DNA of 64,000 bases, taken from Artemia franciscana (Eukaryota > Arthropoda > Branchiopoda > Anostraca > Artemiidae). A program made the translations under genes and the position numbers. The notes under the pieces were generated by a model, which was not told the DNA's origin, made no database searches, and was given only the letters and a program-made list of their open reading frames with translations. Positions 1-11,765 of this stretch are shown piece after piece. The stretch is from assembly GCF_032884065.1 (NCBI RefSeq), contig NC_088868.1, positions 32,239,195 through 32,303,194 of the forward strand, in the 5' to 3' direction. The stretch's first letter is position 1. Each line of letters opens with the position of its first letter.

Positions 1-599
1 TTCCACTAGAGATAATCTGAGTATTTGTTTTTCTAATATAAACTAAATCACCATTACGAGCTACCAACAGCAAACTGCGTTTGATTATAGTTCAAATTCA
101 TAATATAGTTCAAATACTAGATTTTATAATACATTTCAAATTCGTAATATGCATTTTTATTAAAGTAGTAACAAAAATTAGGTACTACTAGCTAGTTTTA
201 AATCAAAATAATAAATACATCTTTGGTGCAGCCAATGACAACGATAGTAAAAACTTCGGAGATAGGTCACTCGATTGTAGATTGACCTTTCAACTGCTTC
301 TTTAAGAGTTGAAAGTGGGTGAAGGGCCCCCTTTAACGCTTTTTTTTATCCACAAACCCATTCAATTACCCCCTAAGGATATCCAGTTAATTTTCAAATA
401 GCCATTTCAATCTAAAATAGTCGGAAGTATTAGTAAATATACCTCCAGGGATAAGATAATTTCTAGCCCTTTTGGGGCAAGGGCTGAAAATTATGAAAAA
501 TGGGCACTGTTAACACATAGATTTTATTATAGGGAAAGGAGTGCGTGTTCGTTTTTGGTGTTCGAAAAGGCTAAGGGTATTATTATGAAACTTCCGTGG

Positions 600-2193
600 G
601 TGATGTTAATCTATATTTTGCGATGTGCACCACCAAGTTGCACACAGGGCACGAATGTATTATTTTAGGAAAACAGCCATCCTATCTAAGTGGACGACCC
701 ATTTAGCTTGCAATTATGTATCATCTAAAACACAGGCTTAAATCCTAGTGTAGCAAAATCCTGAGTTCCAGTATGGGGGGGAGGGGTAAGGGGTATGGCT
801 CTGCAAACTAAGCCACCTGGCGTGTTGAGAAAATGAGCTTTGAGGTCTGATCCCGATAGATTTGGTTCTATCCCTTCAGAAATTATAAATAATGGATGCA
901 GTGATAGCTGCAATATAGTAAAAAGCAAATAAAGGCCCATAGTAACCAAAAGTTTAAAAACACGTTTTGAAGAAAAACTGCCTAGTGGGAAAAAATTGCT
1001 AATTTAATCTAATTTAAGATTGATAACTAGATTCTCCATCATTGTAAAAGTAAAATGTTTAGAAACTAAATTTTTATAAGAATTTAAAAAAAACAAATGA
1101 ATCTTGACGTTTTTGCTCGGGTCAGTTTTTCATTTTTGACACCTTTTTGGTCAATTCATTTAAGGTCTCCTAAGATGGGGAACCTGGCGAAGCAAATATA
1201 ACAAAAGTACACTTTCTTTGGAGAAGCTCCAAATTTTTTGTAATAATCGAACGGAAAAATTGCAACAGTAATGAAATATTTTAAAAGTCATTTTAACCAT
1301 GTATTTAAGATTCGATTAATGTTTTTCAATTTTTTAAAATCACTACATTTTTTCATAGAGGACGGTATTTCGTAAGCAATGGTATTCTTACCTTCAAATT
1401 CTAAAAGAAACCAAGCATAATGTACCCCTGGACTCTTTGTCTGACAAAATACCAGACTTCGTAAGGGAAACCTATGAACAGGTGCGTACTTTGTTATGGG
1501 ACAGGGGGCAGCAACGGCCCCCTCAGACCTCGGTTTGCCCTCCATCCCCCCCCCAACCCACTTGTGAAACCTACGATTGTGAAATCTTGTGAAAACTTAG
1601 AAAAACCTGCACAATTCAAGCATCAACAGAAACAGATCAATTTTTAGTACATATGTACCTTTATAGTACTTTATAGTGCTAAATAGTACCTTAATGATAC
1701 CAAGTGTTTTATTTTTTCTTTTTTAATGTCATTTTTACTTGATTTGAAAAAATTGGCTCCAGATTTGGCCTCCTACCCAGGATTTTCACGAAATTACGCC
1801 ACTGCCTAAGACATTGCATATGTTTTACAGTGTAAAACATACTATGCATGCATAGTGCTCTATTTTAACAGAAACTTATAATACTGTTTTAGTTTCGTCG
1901 CCTCAAAATATAAATATTTGCAAAGTGTTTATTGTTTATATTTTCAAAACCAAAAAACGAGTAAAATTTCATTTTAAATCACACAGTTGTTTTAATGGAA
2001 GTAAAGAGCGAAAATAAGAATTAAAACGAACAAAAATTATTGCTTCACTGTCTATACAACACATTTCCGTAATATTGGTACAAATAAACTGTCTATAATG
2101 TTTCCCTAAAATTTTAGAATTCTTAAAAACTACCGCTTTACTGCAACTACAAAATCGACGAAACAAAACAAGATTAGGAGCAGGAGACAAGTA
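600..2193 (+). repeat. Interspersed non-coding unit, diverged copy
   Basis: The stretch around 1085-1480 aligns by eye with 4850-5215, 19575-19857, 49570-49935 and 54930-55335. Shared landmarks are a 'TTTAGGTCTCCTAAGATG' block, 'AAGTACACTTTCT' and 'ATAATGTACCCCT'. No coding frame is recognisable. In the other copies this unit follows the LINE RT-tail repeat, so it may be untranslated sequence of the same element. Confidence 0.6.
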
Positions 2194-3779
2194 TCAAACA
2201 GTTCGTGGTAACCAACTGTAGTTAGGAGTGACCCGGCTCAATAGTAACCGAAACTCTAAAAAAAGGAATTTTGATATCAATAGTTACATCAAAAGAATTG
2301 CATTTTAATGCTGATTTTAAATAAACAAGTTTCATCAAGATCAGTTACACCTATCAAAAGTTATGAGCCTGAGAAAATTTGCCTCATTTTAGAAAATAGG
2401 GGTAAACATCCCCTAGAAGTCATACAATCTTAACAAAAATCACACCATCGGATTCAGCGTATCAGAGAACCTTATTGTAGAAGTTTCAAGCTCCTATCTA
2501 CAAAAATGTGGAATTTCGCATTTTTTGCCAGAAGACAGATCACGGATGCGTGTTTATTTCTTTGTTTTTTAGTTTTTTTCCCAGGGCTGATCGTATTGAC
2601 TGAGTGGTCCTAGAATCTTATGAGAGGGCTCATTCTAACGGAAATTAGGAGTTCTAGCGCCCTTTTTAAGTGACAAAAAAATTGGAGGGTACCTAAGCAC
2701 CCTCCCACGCTCATTTTTCCCCAAAGTCACCAGATCAAAATTCTGAGATAGCCATTTTATTCACCATAGTAAAAAAAACCTAATAACTATGTCTCCCCCG
2801 CAGTCCCCGTGGGAGGGGCTGCAAGTTGAAAACTTTGACCTGTGTTTACATATAGTAATGGTTACTGGGAAGTGTACAGACGTTTTCAGGGGGAGTTTTT
2901 GGTTTAGGGGGGAAATTAGAGGGGGGTACTTGGGAGGATATTTCCATGGAGAGACTTCTCATAGGGGAAGAGAATTTCAATGAAGGGGGCGCAGGGTTTT
3001 CTAGCTTTACTTGAAAAAACAATGAAAAAATAAATGTGAAAAGTTTTTTCTACTGAAAGTAATGAGCAGCATTAAAACTTAAAACGAACAAAAATTATTA
3101 TGCATATGAGGGGTTTACCTCCTCGTTATACCTCACTCTTTACGCCAAAGTATTTTTAGTAATTTCAACTATTTATTCTGCGGCCTTTGTGATTCAGAGG
3201 TCATTCTTAAGGAATTGGGATACAATCTAAGCTTTAGTGTAAAGAGTGAGGTATCGACGACGGTTGAACCCCCTCATATACGCAATAAAAACGTACGAAT
3301 ATAGAAGTTCGTTACCTAAGTTAATTCGTAGGTTACGTATATTTTTTACCAATGAAAACGTTTGTAAAAAATTTAAAGTTCTAGTTGCTTTTTTAAGTCA
3401 TCAAAAACTTGGAGGGCAACTTGGCCTCCTTTTTCGCTTCTTTTTTCTCAAAATCTTCCGATTAATTGCAATTAATTAATATGCAAATTTCGTTTTAATT
3501 ATTTATGTGTGGAGAGCCAGGATCAAACAAGCATTAATTCAAAAACGTCCAGAAATTAAATAAGAAAAACAAGTTTTTGTAACGGAAAGTAAGGAGCGAC
3601 ATTAAAACTTAAAACGAACAGAAATTACTCCGTATATGAAAGGGGCTGCTTCCTCGTCAACGCCCCGCTCTTTACGCTAAAGTTTGTTACTGTTTTAAAA
3701 AGAAGAGTTGAGAGAAAGAGTCAAACTTTAGCGTAAAGAGCAGGGCGTTGAGGAGGAAAAGCCCCTTTTTGACAGTGGT
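2194..3779 (+). repeat. Foldback ('snapback') repeat, copy S1
   Basis: Begins TCAAACAG after an A and carries a 5' hairpin, slightly mutated here, then the unit shared by all copies. It ends in a partial large hairpin: 3579-3684 pairs with about 3723-3770 around the core TTTACGCTAAAGTTT. The right border was lost where it meets LINE-tail sequence at about 3780. No protein is encoded. Confidence 0.8.
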
Positions 3780-4260
3780 CAAAGGGGGTTCTGAAACACG
3801 GAGGAACATTTGCTATAATTACCAGAGGAATTTGTCTACGGATTGATTTGGACATCTTTACCACCGACCGTATTTCAAACAGTAAGCTGGGCAAAACAAA
3901 TGGTTACATACTGGTTTCTAGGAGTATAATGAAAGAAGGGTTGAGATGGCTAAGACCCGTTTTGCGGATGAAGGATGATAGATTACCATTGATTGTGCTT
4001 TTTGGCCAACCCTCTAGGGCCAATGAAACTTCAGGTCGTCCCCGGATGGGGAAGGATTTAAAGAAAATTAAGAGGGAGGATTGGAATACATTGAGATGAT
4101 TCAGAACTTTACACAGCTATGATGGCTGCAGGTGGGCTGGTGGTGCAATAAGTTGTAAGTAGGTGTCAATTATGAGCCCATTAAAGCCAAAAATAGACAT
4201 AGTAAGGATCTAAGAAGAGATTTTTTGCACAGAAAATAGAGAGATGTCCTGTAAATTATG
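3780..4260 (+). pseudogene. LINE reverse-transcriptase C-terminal tail, copy R1
   Basis: Encodes fragments such as MDIFTTDRISNSKLG, EGLRWLRPVLRMKDDRLPL and VLFGQPSRANETSGRPRMG. These match the C-terminal region of invertebrate non-LTR endonuclease/reverse-transcriptase proteins (the RLRWLGHVLRM...GRPRMGWED region). No catalytic RT motif is included, so this is a 5'-truncated or internally deleted relic. The non-coding unit to about 5599 follows directly. Confidence 0.75.
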
Positions 4261-5599
4261 TTCCCACAGTCCCTTCTGGAAGGATTAGTACTTGCTTCCA
4301 ACTTAGCGTGATTAGCACGAGAGAACTGCTTAAACCACCAAAGGATGAAATCTAAGAAAGCGCAAAAATTGAAGTATTTATTTTCCGATTTCTTTCAAAA
4401 GGGGAATAGCTGTTCAAAAGGGGAATTTCTTTCAAAGGGGAATAGGGATCTAACCTAGGACCAACATGAAGGGTAATGTCTGGGCAAGATGAACTTTTGA
4501 ACCCAATTTTATGAGACCTATTTTAATAAGGGCATTCTTTTTTATGGAAAATAGGGTTATTGACTATCAAAAAAGCTTCAGTTGAACCTGAATCGAAAAA
4601 TGGTATTTCAATTAATCTTAATAATAAAAGCTTATCGAAATGAAATTGATAGGAATTTCGTGAAAAGACCTGATACCTTTTGAACATGCTTGCTCAACAC
4701 ACCCTTGTTACAGTAGGGGGGAAATTTGAATTGATTCGATAGGGCAAAGATAAGAAAGCTCTGTATCTTATTTGGCTTCTCTTTTCAGCTTGTGTATTAA
4801 GGTCCTAAGCTGTAGCTTGCAATTATCAAATTTTGACTTTTTGCTGACTTTTTTTTCGTTTTTCACATCCTTTTGATCGAATCGTTTTAGGTCTCCTAAG
4901 ATACGGATGTCCACAAAGCAAAAATAACCAAAGTATACTTTCTATATGATGTCAAAGCTCCGAAGCTTTGGTAATAAAAAGCAGAAAAATTTTAACAGTA
5001 GTCACATATTTATTATTACATTTTTTTGGTAAATTATATTAACTACGCATTTACGGATCGATAATGTCCTTCAGTTTTCTAAAATATCTAAATATTTCAT
5101 AGAGAACAGTATTTTATAAACAACGCTATTATTAATTTTAAATTCTAAGATATACCGAGTATAATGTACCCCTTGGACTTGTTGTTTAGAAAAATTCCAG
5201 ATTTGTCAAGAGGAAGCGTAAGAGGAATATGAAGTAAAATATATGTATGTATAATGCTCTATTTCAACAAATACCTATGCGACTGCTTTAGTTTCGTCAC
5301 CTCGAAACAAAAATCCTTGTGTAAGGTCTATTGTTAATATTTGTAAAATCTAAGAATAAGCAAAAATTAATTTTAAAAAAACTGATGGAAATAAACAGCG
5401 ACAATGAAACTTAAAAGGAAGAAAAACTTTTGCTTCTCAGTCTCTGTAGCATATGTCTACAATATTGATACTGACGTGTAGCATTTCCCTGAACTTGTAG
5501 AATTCTGAAAAACCACCGGTTTACCGAAAGCACCATACTGACACAGCCAAACATGATGAAACATCGACGCAACAGCAGAAAACCCTGCAGAAAGTAATA
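4260..5599 (+). repeat. Non-coding unit following the LINE tail
   Basis: Same unit as 18970-19857 and 54330-55660. Nothing coding is recognised. Its end is marked by the hAT insertion at 5608 and continues after it at 7399. Confidence 0.65.
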
Positions 5600-5607
5600 G
5601 ACTAGTT

Positions 5608-7390
5608 CAGGGCTTCTTAAACTATGGGTCGCGACCCCATTTGGGGTCGCGTAGCAAAATTTTGGGGTCGCGAGTGATAAAAATACAATTTAACAAAAAA
5701 TGTTTTTTTAACTTGTAAAATTATTGTTATAAAGAAAAATAACAATCATCGTAGATAAATATATCTTAAAATCTTCTGGTTCAGAAAGACTGTTTATACC
5801 AGCATTTCTATTCCGATCATTATGATATCTTGTATAAATTTACTATGAATCAGAAGATGTTATAGAAATTAAAAAAAAATATGTCAATTTATTTTTCTCA
5901 ATCTCTTAAAACCGAAATAATCCTCATAAATATTATCAACAAAATTTCTAAGTCTTATTTCGAAGAAACTATATAAACATTTCGTGTTATTTTCATTTAG
6001 CCATTGTATGATTGTGAACTTTGTGCATGTTATTCCGAATTAGTCATTTTAACCCTTTCTCGACCGACGGGACCTTACAGTCCCGGCATATAAAAATCCT
6101 ATGGGCGCTTCTTAATTGATTGATAGCACCAGAATTGAACGATGTGCTTCAGGATGCTGTTAAGGTCATAAATTTGATTAAGAGCCATGCCCTTAACAGT
6201 CGCTTATTTTCAAATCTCTGTAGGGATACAGATTCCAACTACACAACTTTGTTATTAAATGCAGAAGTAAGATGGTTGTCAAGAGGTCAAAGTTTAAAAA
6301 GATTATTGTTATTAAAGGACGAGACCGAAATATTTTTAACTGAACGAAAATGTGAATTTGCTGCTTTTTTTCAAATGACTTGTGGCTGTCGAAGCTGTGT
6401 AATTTGTGTGATATTTTGGCGAAGTTAAACGATCTTAACTTGTCTCTTCAAGGGAAAAATTGCGATATATTTACTTCAAACAACAAAATTGAAATTTTTA
6501 TTAAAAAGATCGCATTTGGAAAAGTAGGGTCGAAAAAAATTCGTTCGAAATGTTTTCCAGTGTCGACAATTTTGTAATTGAGAAAATTCATCATAAAACT
6601 TTTATTGCAAAAACTATTGTAGATCACTTAAAAGCGCTAGAAACACCGTTCCGGACATATTTTATATTAAATATTGATTTGCAAAAAAATAGTTTGGATT
6701 CAAAAGCCGTTTTGGATTGACTTTAATGAGATTGATCATCTGCCATTTAAAGCTCATGAGGAATTTGCTGACCTTTCGTGTGACTCAAACTAAAAACTAC
6801 AATTCCAAAAGAAAAGCCCTTGACTGAATTCTGGATCGGAACTAGAACTGAATTTCCTACAATCGCTGATATGGCGTTAAATGTACTTCTGCCATTCAAC
6901 ACCACATATTTATGTTAAGTTACTTTCTCAGCTTTAACACACATTAAATCCCAATATCGGCCAGCGATAAAAAATGTTGAAGAGGTCTTACGTCCAGCAG
7001 TTTCAAACATTACACCAAGATTTGATTTGTTATGCAATAAAAAATAGGCACATCCATCTCATTAAATTTGTAACGTAAACTTTAATTTAATATTTACCAC
7101 GCAACTACTTAGATATATTCGAGAGAATTAAGACGGTCAGTATCCACTTTTGTTTTTGAAACTATAATAAAAACATTTATACAACATTTTGTGGAAATTT
7201 TAATTTTAGATTTTTATATGTTTCAAAACGAATTTTAAATTTATATATTTTCATATGCATATGTAAATTTTTACCTAATAAATATATCATCAAAAAATAT
7301 TGATTTATTTTTCTTTTATATTTGTTGGGGTCGCTAAGAAACTCGTAATCATAAATGGGGTCGGGAATTACAAAAGTTCTAGAAGCCCTG
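5608..7390 (+). mobile_element. hAT DNA transposon with 8-bp target duplication
   Basis: A 1783-bp insertion. The left end CAGGGCTTCTTAAACT and the inverted right end (CAGGGCTTCTAGAACT when read inward) are imperfect terminal inverted repeats. GACTAGTT flanks both sides (5600-5607 and 7391-7398) and occurs once at the unoccupied paralogous site 55661-55668. The 8-bp duplication, CAGG termini and transposase remnant place it in the hAT superfamily. The subterminal DNA holds GGGGTCGCG motifs near both ends. Confidence 0.93.
6120..7060 (+). pseudogene. hAT transposase remnant (ZBED5/SCAND3/GTF2IRD2-like)
   Basis: The C-terminal half of a hAT transposase, broken by frameshifts and stops. Recognisable pieces are LIKSHALNSRLFSNLCRD, AEVRWLSRGQSLKRLLLLKD and ETEIFLTERK in one frame. 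The next frame gives WLSKLCNLCDILAKLNDLNL, and after 6550 come TEFWIGTRTEFPTIADMALN and YRPAIKNVEEVLRPAVSN. This arrangement is that of domesticated ZBED5/SCAND3/FAM200-type transposases. The N-terminal BED finger and first catalytic residues are missing, so it cannot act by itself. Confidence 0.8.
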
Positions 7391-7473
7391 GACTAGTTTA
7401 TAAGGCTCTCAATTGTCTCTTTCACCGGCCAGAAATCAGCAAATTTTAGCATACAATGTTATTTCTTTTAAGT

Positions 7474-8098
7474 ATCAAACAGTTCGTGGTAACGAATTGT
7501 AGTAAGGAGCGACCCGGCTCAATAGCAACCGAAACTCTAAAAAAATGGAATTTTGATACCAATAGTTATATCAAAAGAATCGCATTTTAATCTGATTTTA
7601 AATATATAAATTTCATCAAGTTTAGTCTTACCCATCAAAAGTTACGAGCCTTAGAAAATTTGCCTTATTTTAGAAAATAGGACAAATCTTCCCTTAAAAG
7701 TAATAGAATCTTAACGAAAACCACATCATCAGATTCAGCATATTAGAGAACCCTATTGTATAAGTTTCAAGCTCCTATCGACAAAAATGATGAATTTTGT
7801 TTTTTTTTTGCCAGAAGACAAATCGTGGATTCGTGTTTATTTGTTTTTTTGCTTGTTTTTTTTCCCTGGGGTGATCGTATCGACCCAGTGGTCCTAGAAT
7901 GTCGCGAGAGGGCTAATTCTAACGAAAATTAACAGATATAGTGCTCTTTTTAAGTGATAAAAAATTGGAGGGCACCTAGGCTCCCTCCCACGCACACTTT
8001 TTTCCAAAGTTACAAGAGTTCCCCCAAAGTTAGTCATAAGTTTTAATGTCGCTTCTTACTTGCAGTTAGAAAAACTTGTTTTTTTACTTTATTTAATC
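7474..8098 (+). repeat. Foldback repeat, copy S2 (internally deleted)
   Basis: Starts A|TCAAACAG with the intact CAGTTCGTGGTAACGAACTG palindrome. It runs through the shared 5' unit, then jumps to the conserved 3' end (GTCGCTTCTTACTTGCAG... ending in TTTATTTAAT). The large 3' hairpin is absent. The same deletion is present in the paralogue 55744-56470, so it predates the duplication. Confidence 0.78.
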
Positions 8099-8211
8099 AT
8101 TACTAAGGATCTTAATCGTTAAATATACTGCTTACAACAGAAACGTGTCGAAGTAAGAGTAAATAGATTTTCCACAAAAAAAAATCAATCGATAAGATGA
8201 GGGTTTTTTTT
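8099..8211. other. Unassigned spacer shared by both duplication copies
   Basis: AT-rich, with no recognised feature. It lies between the end of the foldback repeat and the start of the LINE-tail repeat. Confidence 0.5.
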
Positions 8212-9130
8212 CGGATAGCAAGGACGTCATTGTGACTAGCGAGTCATAATAGATAATAAAAGTAGTTGTAGTACTAGAATGCGAGGATTAATATAAGTAA
8301 TAATAATAAGAATTTGATCAGAGTTCAGTTTCTTAAAAAATTATTTACTTAAGTAGTTAGTAGTTACATAAGGCCCTTGCTCCTGGCTCAGATTCCAATA
8401 TCGATGATAAATAGTGATTCGTGTCCCGATAATAAATATGTTTATAAGCAAAGCACTTGGTCAAAATTCTATTAATGGTCATTATGGGACAATTATGAAA
8501 GCTACAGTGACGTCGGTGGTCAAGTATGACTCTGAAACATGGGATCTCCAAAAGACAGAGGTGTATTTGTTAGATATTTTTCAGAGGAATTCTCTACAAG
8601 TTCTTTTGGGTTACCGTCTGACTGACTGCATTTCAAACAGTAAGCTGTACGAAAATCGAAGTTCTATTCCGTTTTCTAGGGCTACAATAGGAAAATGTGG
8701 AGATGAATAAAAACGCGTTCTGTGGATGATGGATGACAGAATCCCAAGGATCATCCGTTTTGGCCAACTACCTATGGCCAAACTATCAATTATGACAACG
8801 AAAGATCATAGAGGGGGGATTATTGGGATGTCAACCAGTTAAAGCCGAAAATGGATGATATAAGGATCTAAGAAGTAATGTTTTAATGGACAGCAAAATA
8901 AAGGAATTTCCAGCATATGACACTCCCCCCTCCTGAGGAAACTTGAAATATTTCTTTTCAAAACTTTCATGTTAATAGACACTTTATGACATACTAAAGT
9001 ATTCTACAGTGCAAGAATTCTTAAATGACGAAAAAGAGAAAAAGAGAAAAAAAACGAAAAAGATTTAATCACTTTCATACTCTGTAACAATAAATCAAGT
9101 TTTTGCAACAATAAATAAAGTTTTTCCCAT
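8212..9130 (+). pseudogene. LINE RT C-terminal tail and 3' UTR, copy R2
   Basis: The long form of the tail repeat. One open frame (8414-8710) reads VVKYDSETWDLQKTEVYLLD and then IFQRNSLQVLLGYRLTDCIS, equivalent to the 'YGSETWALKKTEEHLLDVFQRNCLR' part of LINE reverse transcriptases. A frameshift then gives the RPRMG-type end. The repeat continues non-coding to a shared AATAAATCAAGTTTTT. Near-copies lie at 32908-33880 and 56581-58960. Confidence 0.75.
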
Positions 9131-9329
9131 TATTTATATCAAAACTTAAACTAGCCTGACATTAAATAAGAATGGGTGTAAAGGTAGACGTTAAAAGATC
9201 CGAAACTAGATCTTATAGTCCAATCTGGCGGTTCTGGCCTCTTTTTCATGGTCGTTCAGGCAGGAAACTGGCTGAACGACCTGGAAACTGGGGCAACTCT
9301 GACTGAATTTAGATTAACGACATTAGCTT

Positions 9330-9432
9330 CGTCCCACACAAAATAATCAGCTACACCAACACTCAAACCCTGTCCTCGCAGACACAGCATTGGAAGTCTA
9401 GTACTCTAACCATCCAGTTGGGGACCTCCACT
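9330..9432 (-). repeat. tRNA-like SINE head (candidate)
   Basis: Read on the minus strand, ACTGGATGGTTAGAGTAC resembles a pol III A box. CTTCCAA sits in the anticodon-loop position, and GGGTTTGAGTGTTGG resembles a B box. The second arm and acceptor stem do not pair as in a working tRNA. The paralogous copy is at 59228-59330. Confidence 0.45.
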
Positions 9433-9667
9433 ATACCCACACTTGTAACATTATACCTTTTTGTGTAATTAACTAAGAAATTGCTGCAATGCAACTTTTG
9501 ACTATCCAACTTAGCGACTTAGCACTTAGCGACGATTTCTATCAAGAGGAGAATAAGGGTAGTAAAGCGATACAAAATCGAGAGCTAGTTATAAGACCCT
9601 CTTTAAAACTCTTTGCGTCAGAAAATTAGATTGTATTAATAAAGAAACACTTATTTTGAATATTTCA

Positions 9668-10488
9668 GTATCTTAAACCCTCCTTGTGTTTTGCTAATCG
9701 GTATAACTCCCGTCAATATATTATTTTTTAGGTGAGTCATTCAATTTTCGGTGAAGTTCAACTCAGTCTTGTTAATTGTTCATTGTTAATTGTTCAGATT
9801 CCCCTAGAGACCAAATTGACAAGCTGGTGTAATTAACCTACTATTTCTGCCAATGGATAAGTGCTATTTGAAGGGTTTTTGACAATCGACGGTCTCTAGA
9901 GAATTGAGAAACAGAAGGCTACCCTAACTTCAATTTTGAAGCTCAATGTTTTCAAGTTCACTTAATCACAGCCTTAATTTCTATTCATGGTGATAATTAA
10001 GGATGGTGTCAATGGCAAATTAATGGTGGTATTCGATTAAAGAAATCAATTTCTATCAAAGTTTTGTTCTATTTCCTCCATTAATTTATTACATTCGTTG
10101 TGCTAATTAATGGCGAGTGTTCTAGTAATTGATGAAAATTAATTTCTTTAAATTATTTGCTCTACTTCCTCTATTAGTTTCCTCTTGACACACAAATTTG
10201 TACTTTTGTTTATAGGTTCCTGTGCGATTTCTGGATCATTGAGATACTAATCCTACAACTCAGGATCAATTCCTACACCGGGGAAACCACCACTCTGGGA
10301 ATATTGAATGTACATGGTTCTTTGTCTGGTTGATGTTGAGATTTGTTCACTTTTTTGCAAAGATATTTGCTTACTCTTCTATAGGAGTTGATTGAATCTT
10401 GTCTATATTAACAAATATACTCGAATTTCTTTGGTTTTTTATTTCTGTTTTTCAGTTCGATATTTCTGTATTGCGTATTAGAAGTCTA
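9668..10488. other. No recognised feature
   Basis: AT-rich DNA after the end of the segmental duplication. Short partial direct repeats occur (for example CTTGTTAATTGTTCATTG around 9768-9795), but I see no gene. Confidence 0.5.
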
Positions 10489-11060
10489 ATTTTGCACGGG
10501 AATCATAATTGGGGGGGGGGGTCTTTAGAATAATTAATAACTACACAATAAAGGTGATGACATTAAAAACAGGATCTAAATAAATTTTGACTTTCATTGA
10601 GTCAACTAAATAAAATATATTTTTAAATAATAATCTAAAATATGGTAAATACTTCTACGAGAACAAGAAAAAAGATCACTATAATTTTACACGGGAGTCC
10701 TAATTGGGAGGGGGGATCTTTAGAATAGTTAATAACTATAACATAAAGGTGATGATATTAAAAACAAGATCTAAATAAATTTTGACTTCCATTGAGCCAA
10801 CTAGATAAAATGTATTTTATATAATAATCTAAAATATTTTTTTTCTTCAACGAACACAAGAAAAAATGATCGCTCGAATTTTGTACGGGAATCGTAATTG
10901 GGGAGTCTTTAGAATAGTTAGTAGCTATACAATAAAGGGGATGACAGTAAAAACAAGATCAAAATAAATTTTGACTTCCATTGAGCCAAATAAATAATAT
11001 AAGTTTTCATATAATAATCTAAAATATGGTAAATACTTCAACAAGAAAAAATATGAGGTA
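10489..11060. repeat. Tandem array, three units of about 195 bp
   Basis: Units begin ATTTTGCACGGGAATC at about 10489, ATTTTACACGGGAGTC at 10684 and ATTTTGTACGGGAATC at 10878. Each holds a G-run, TCTTTAGAATA, AAAACAAGATC and TTTTGACTT.CATTGAG. The units differ by point changes and by the length of the G-run. Confidence 0.85.
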
Positions 11061-11270
11061 GTATTTTTGGGACCCATGCAGTGGATACTGACTCCCTCTT
11101 CTCTAAATTTATCTAATTGTTGATAAAAAAAAAATATACTTTTTCGCGTGCTGGCCAATGGTCTTTGTAGTGCAGGTACCAATATCCTGATTCTCTGCCT
11201 TCGGACGGGAGTGCAATACGTGGTGGGGGGTAGATCATCCTAAGCTTCCTGTGTTTTCCCATGGTTTTCT

Positions 11271-11480
11271 TCAGGTACTATCTGAGTCGGCTCCGATTGA
11301 GCTTGTAGAGTCACACCGCTGACTCCCGCTCCAAGCCAAATAACCAGTGACGCCAAGACTCAAACCCCTTTCCTCATGGACAAAGGATTTTAATTCTAGC
11401 GCGTTCACTACTCGGCTAGTATGGCTAAATGTTGATAGGCTACCCATAAATTTAGGTATATAAATTATCAGTACTTTTAA
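11271..11480 (-). repeat. tRNA-like SINE (candidate)
   Basis: On the minus strand TAGCCGAGTAGTGAACGCGC resembles an A box. ATTAAAA lies in the anticodon-loop position and GGGTTTGAGTCTT resembles a B box. It is followed by non-tRNA sequence containing GGAGCGGGAGTCAGCGG. It is a different family from the element at 9330. Confidence 0.45.
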
Positions 11481-11688
11481 TCTTGGTTTTGATTGACACC
11501 AGGACAAGCAAAAAAGCTTATAAGGCTTGCCTTACCTTCAGTAGAAATTCACCACAAGAAAACTAAAGCATATATGATTATAATATAACTAACTATTCTC
11601 CTTCAAGATATTCAACTGCTCAACAATTCTGAACTTCCAAATTTAAATATTTCGTAATTTATGACCCGGTGCACATAAGGTTTATACA

Positions 11689-11765
11689 ACATGAACTAAC
11701 ATCGTTTTTACACAATCCTAATAAGGGGGGTTAATGCCAGGTTTGCATCTAACTCAATCGAACTA
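11689..11765 (-). repeat. Half of the palindromic MITE found at 33.9 kb
   Basis: GAACTAACATCG, CCTAATAAGGGG and TTAATGCCAGGTTTGCATCT match the arm and flank of 33885-34147. Only one arm is present, so the element is truncated. Confidence 0.6.

Larger units (their letters stand above)
1..9667 (+). repeat. Segmental duplication, copy 1
   Basis: Collinear with 48489-59572. The first 155 bases differ at about five positions by eye. Homology begins at the first base, so the true left border lies outside the window. It ends after a shared TATTTCA at about 9666. Differences include a hAT insertion here (5608-7390), extra DNA at 52052-53780 in the other copy, and a foldback insertion in the other copy at 56886-58623. 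Confidence 0.92.

Noticed and set aside
725-949. 74-codon minus frame, also at 49254-49436, as a conserved gene
   Set aside because: Both copies lie in the segmental duplication, with an indel breaking the frame in the second. Conservation is explained by recent duplication.
9330-9432. A functional tRNA gene
   Set aside because: A- and B-box resemblance only. The acceptor and T stems do not pair, and the copy continues into repeat sequence.
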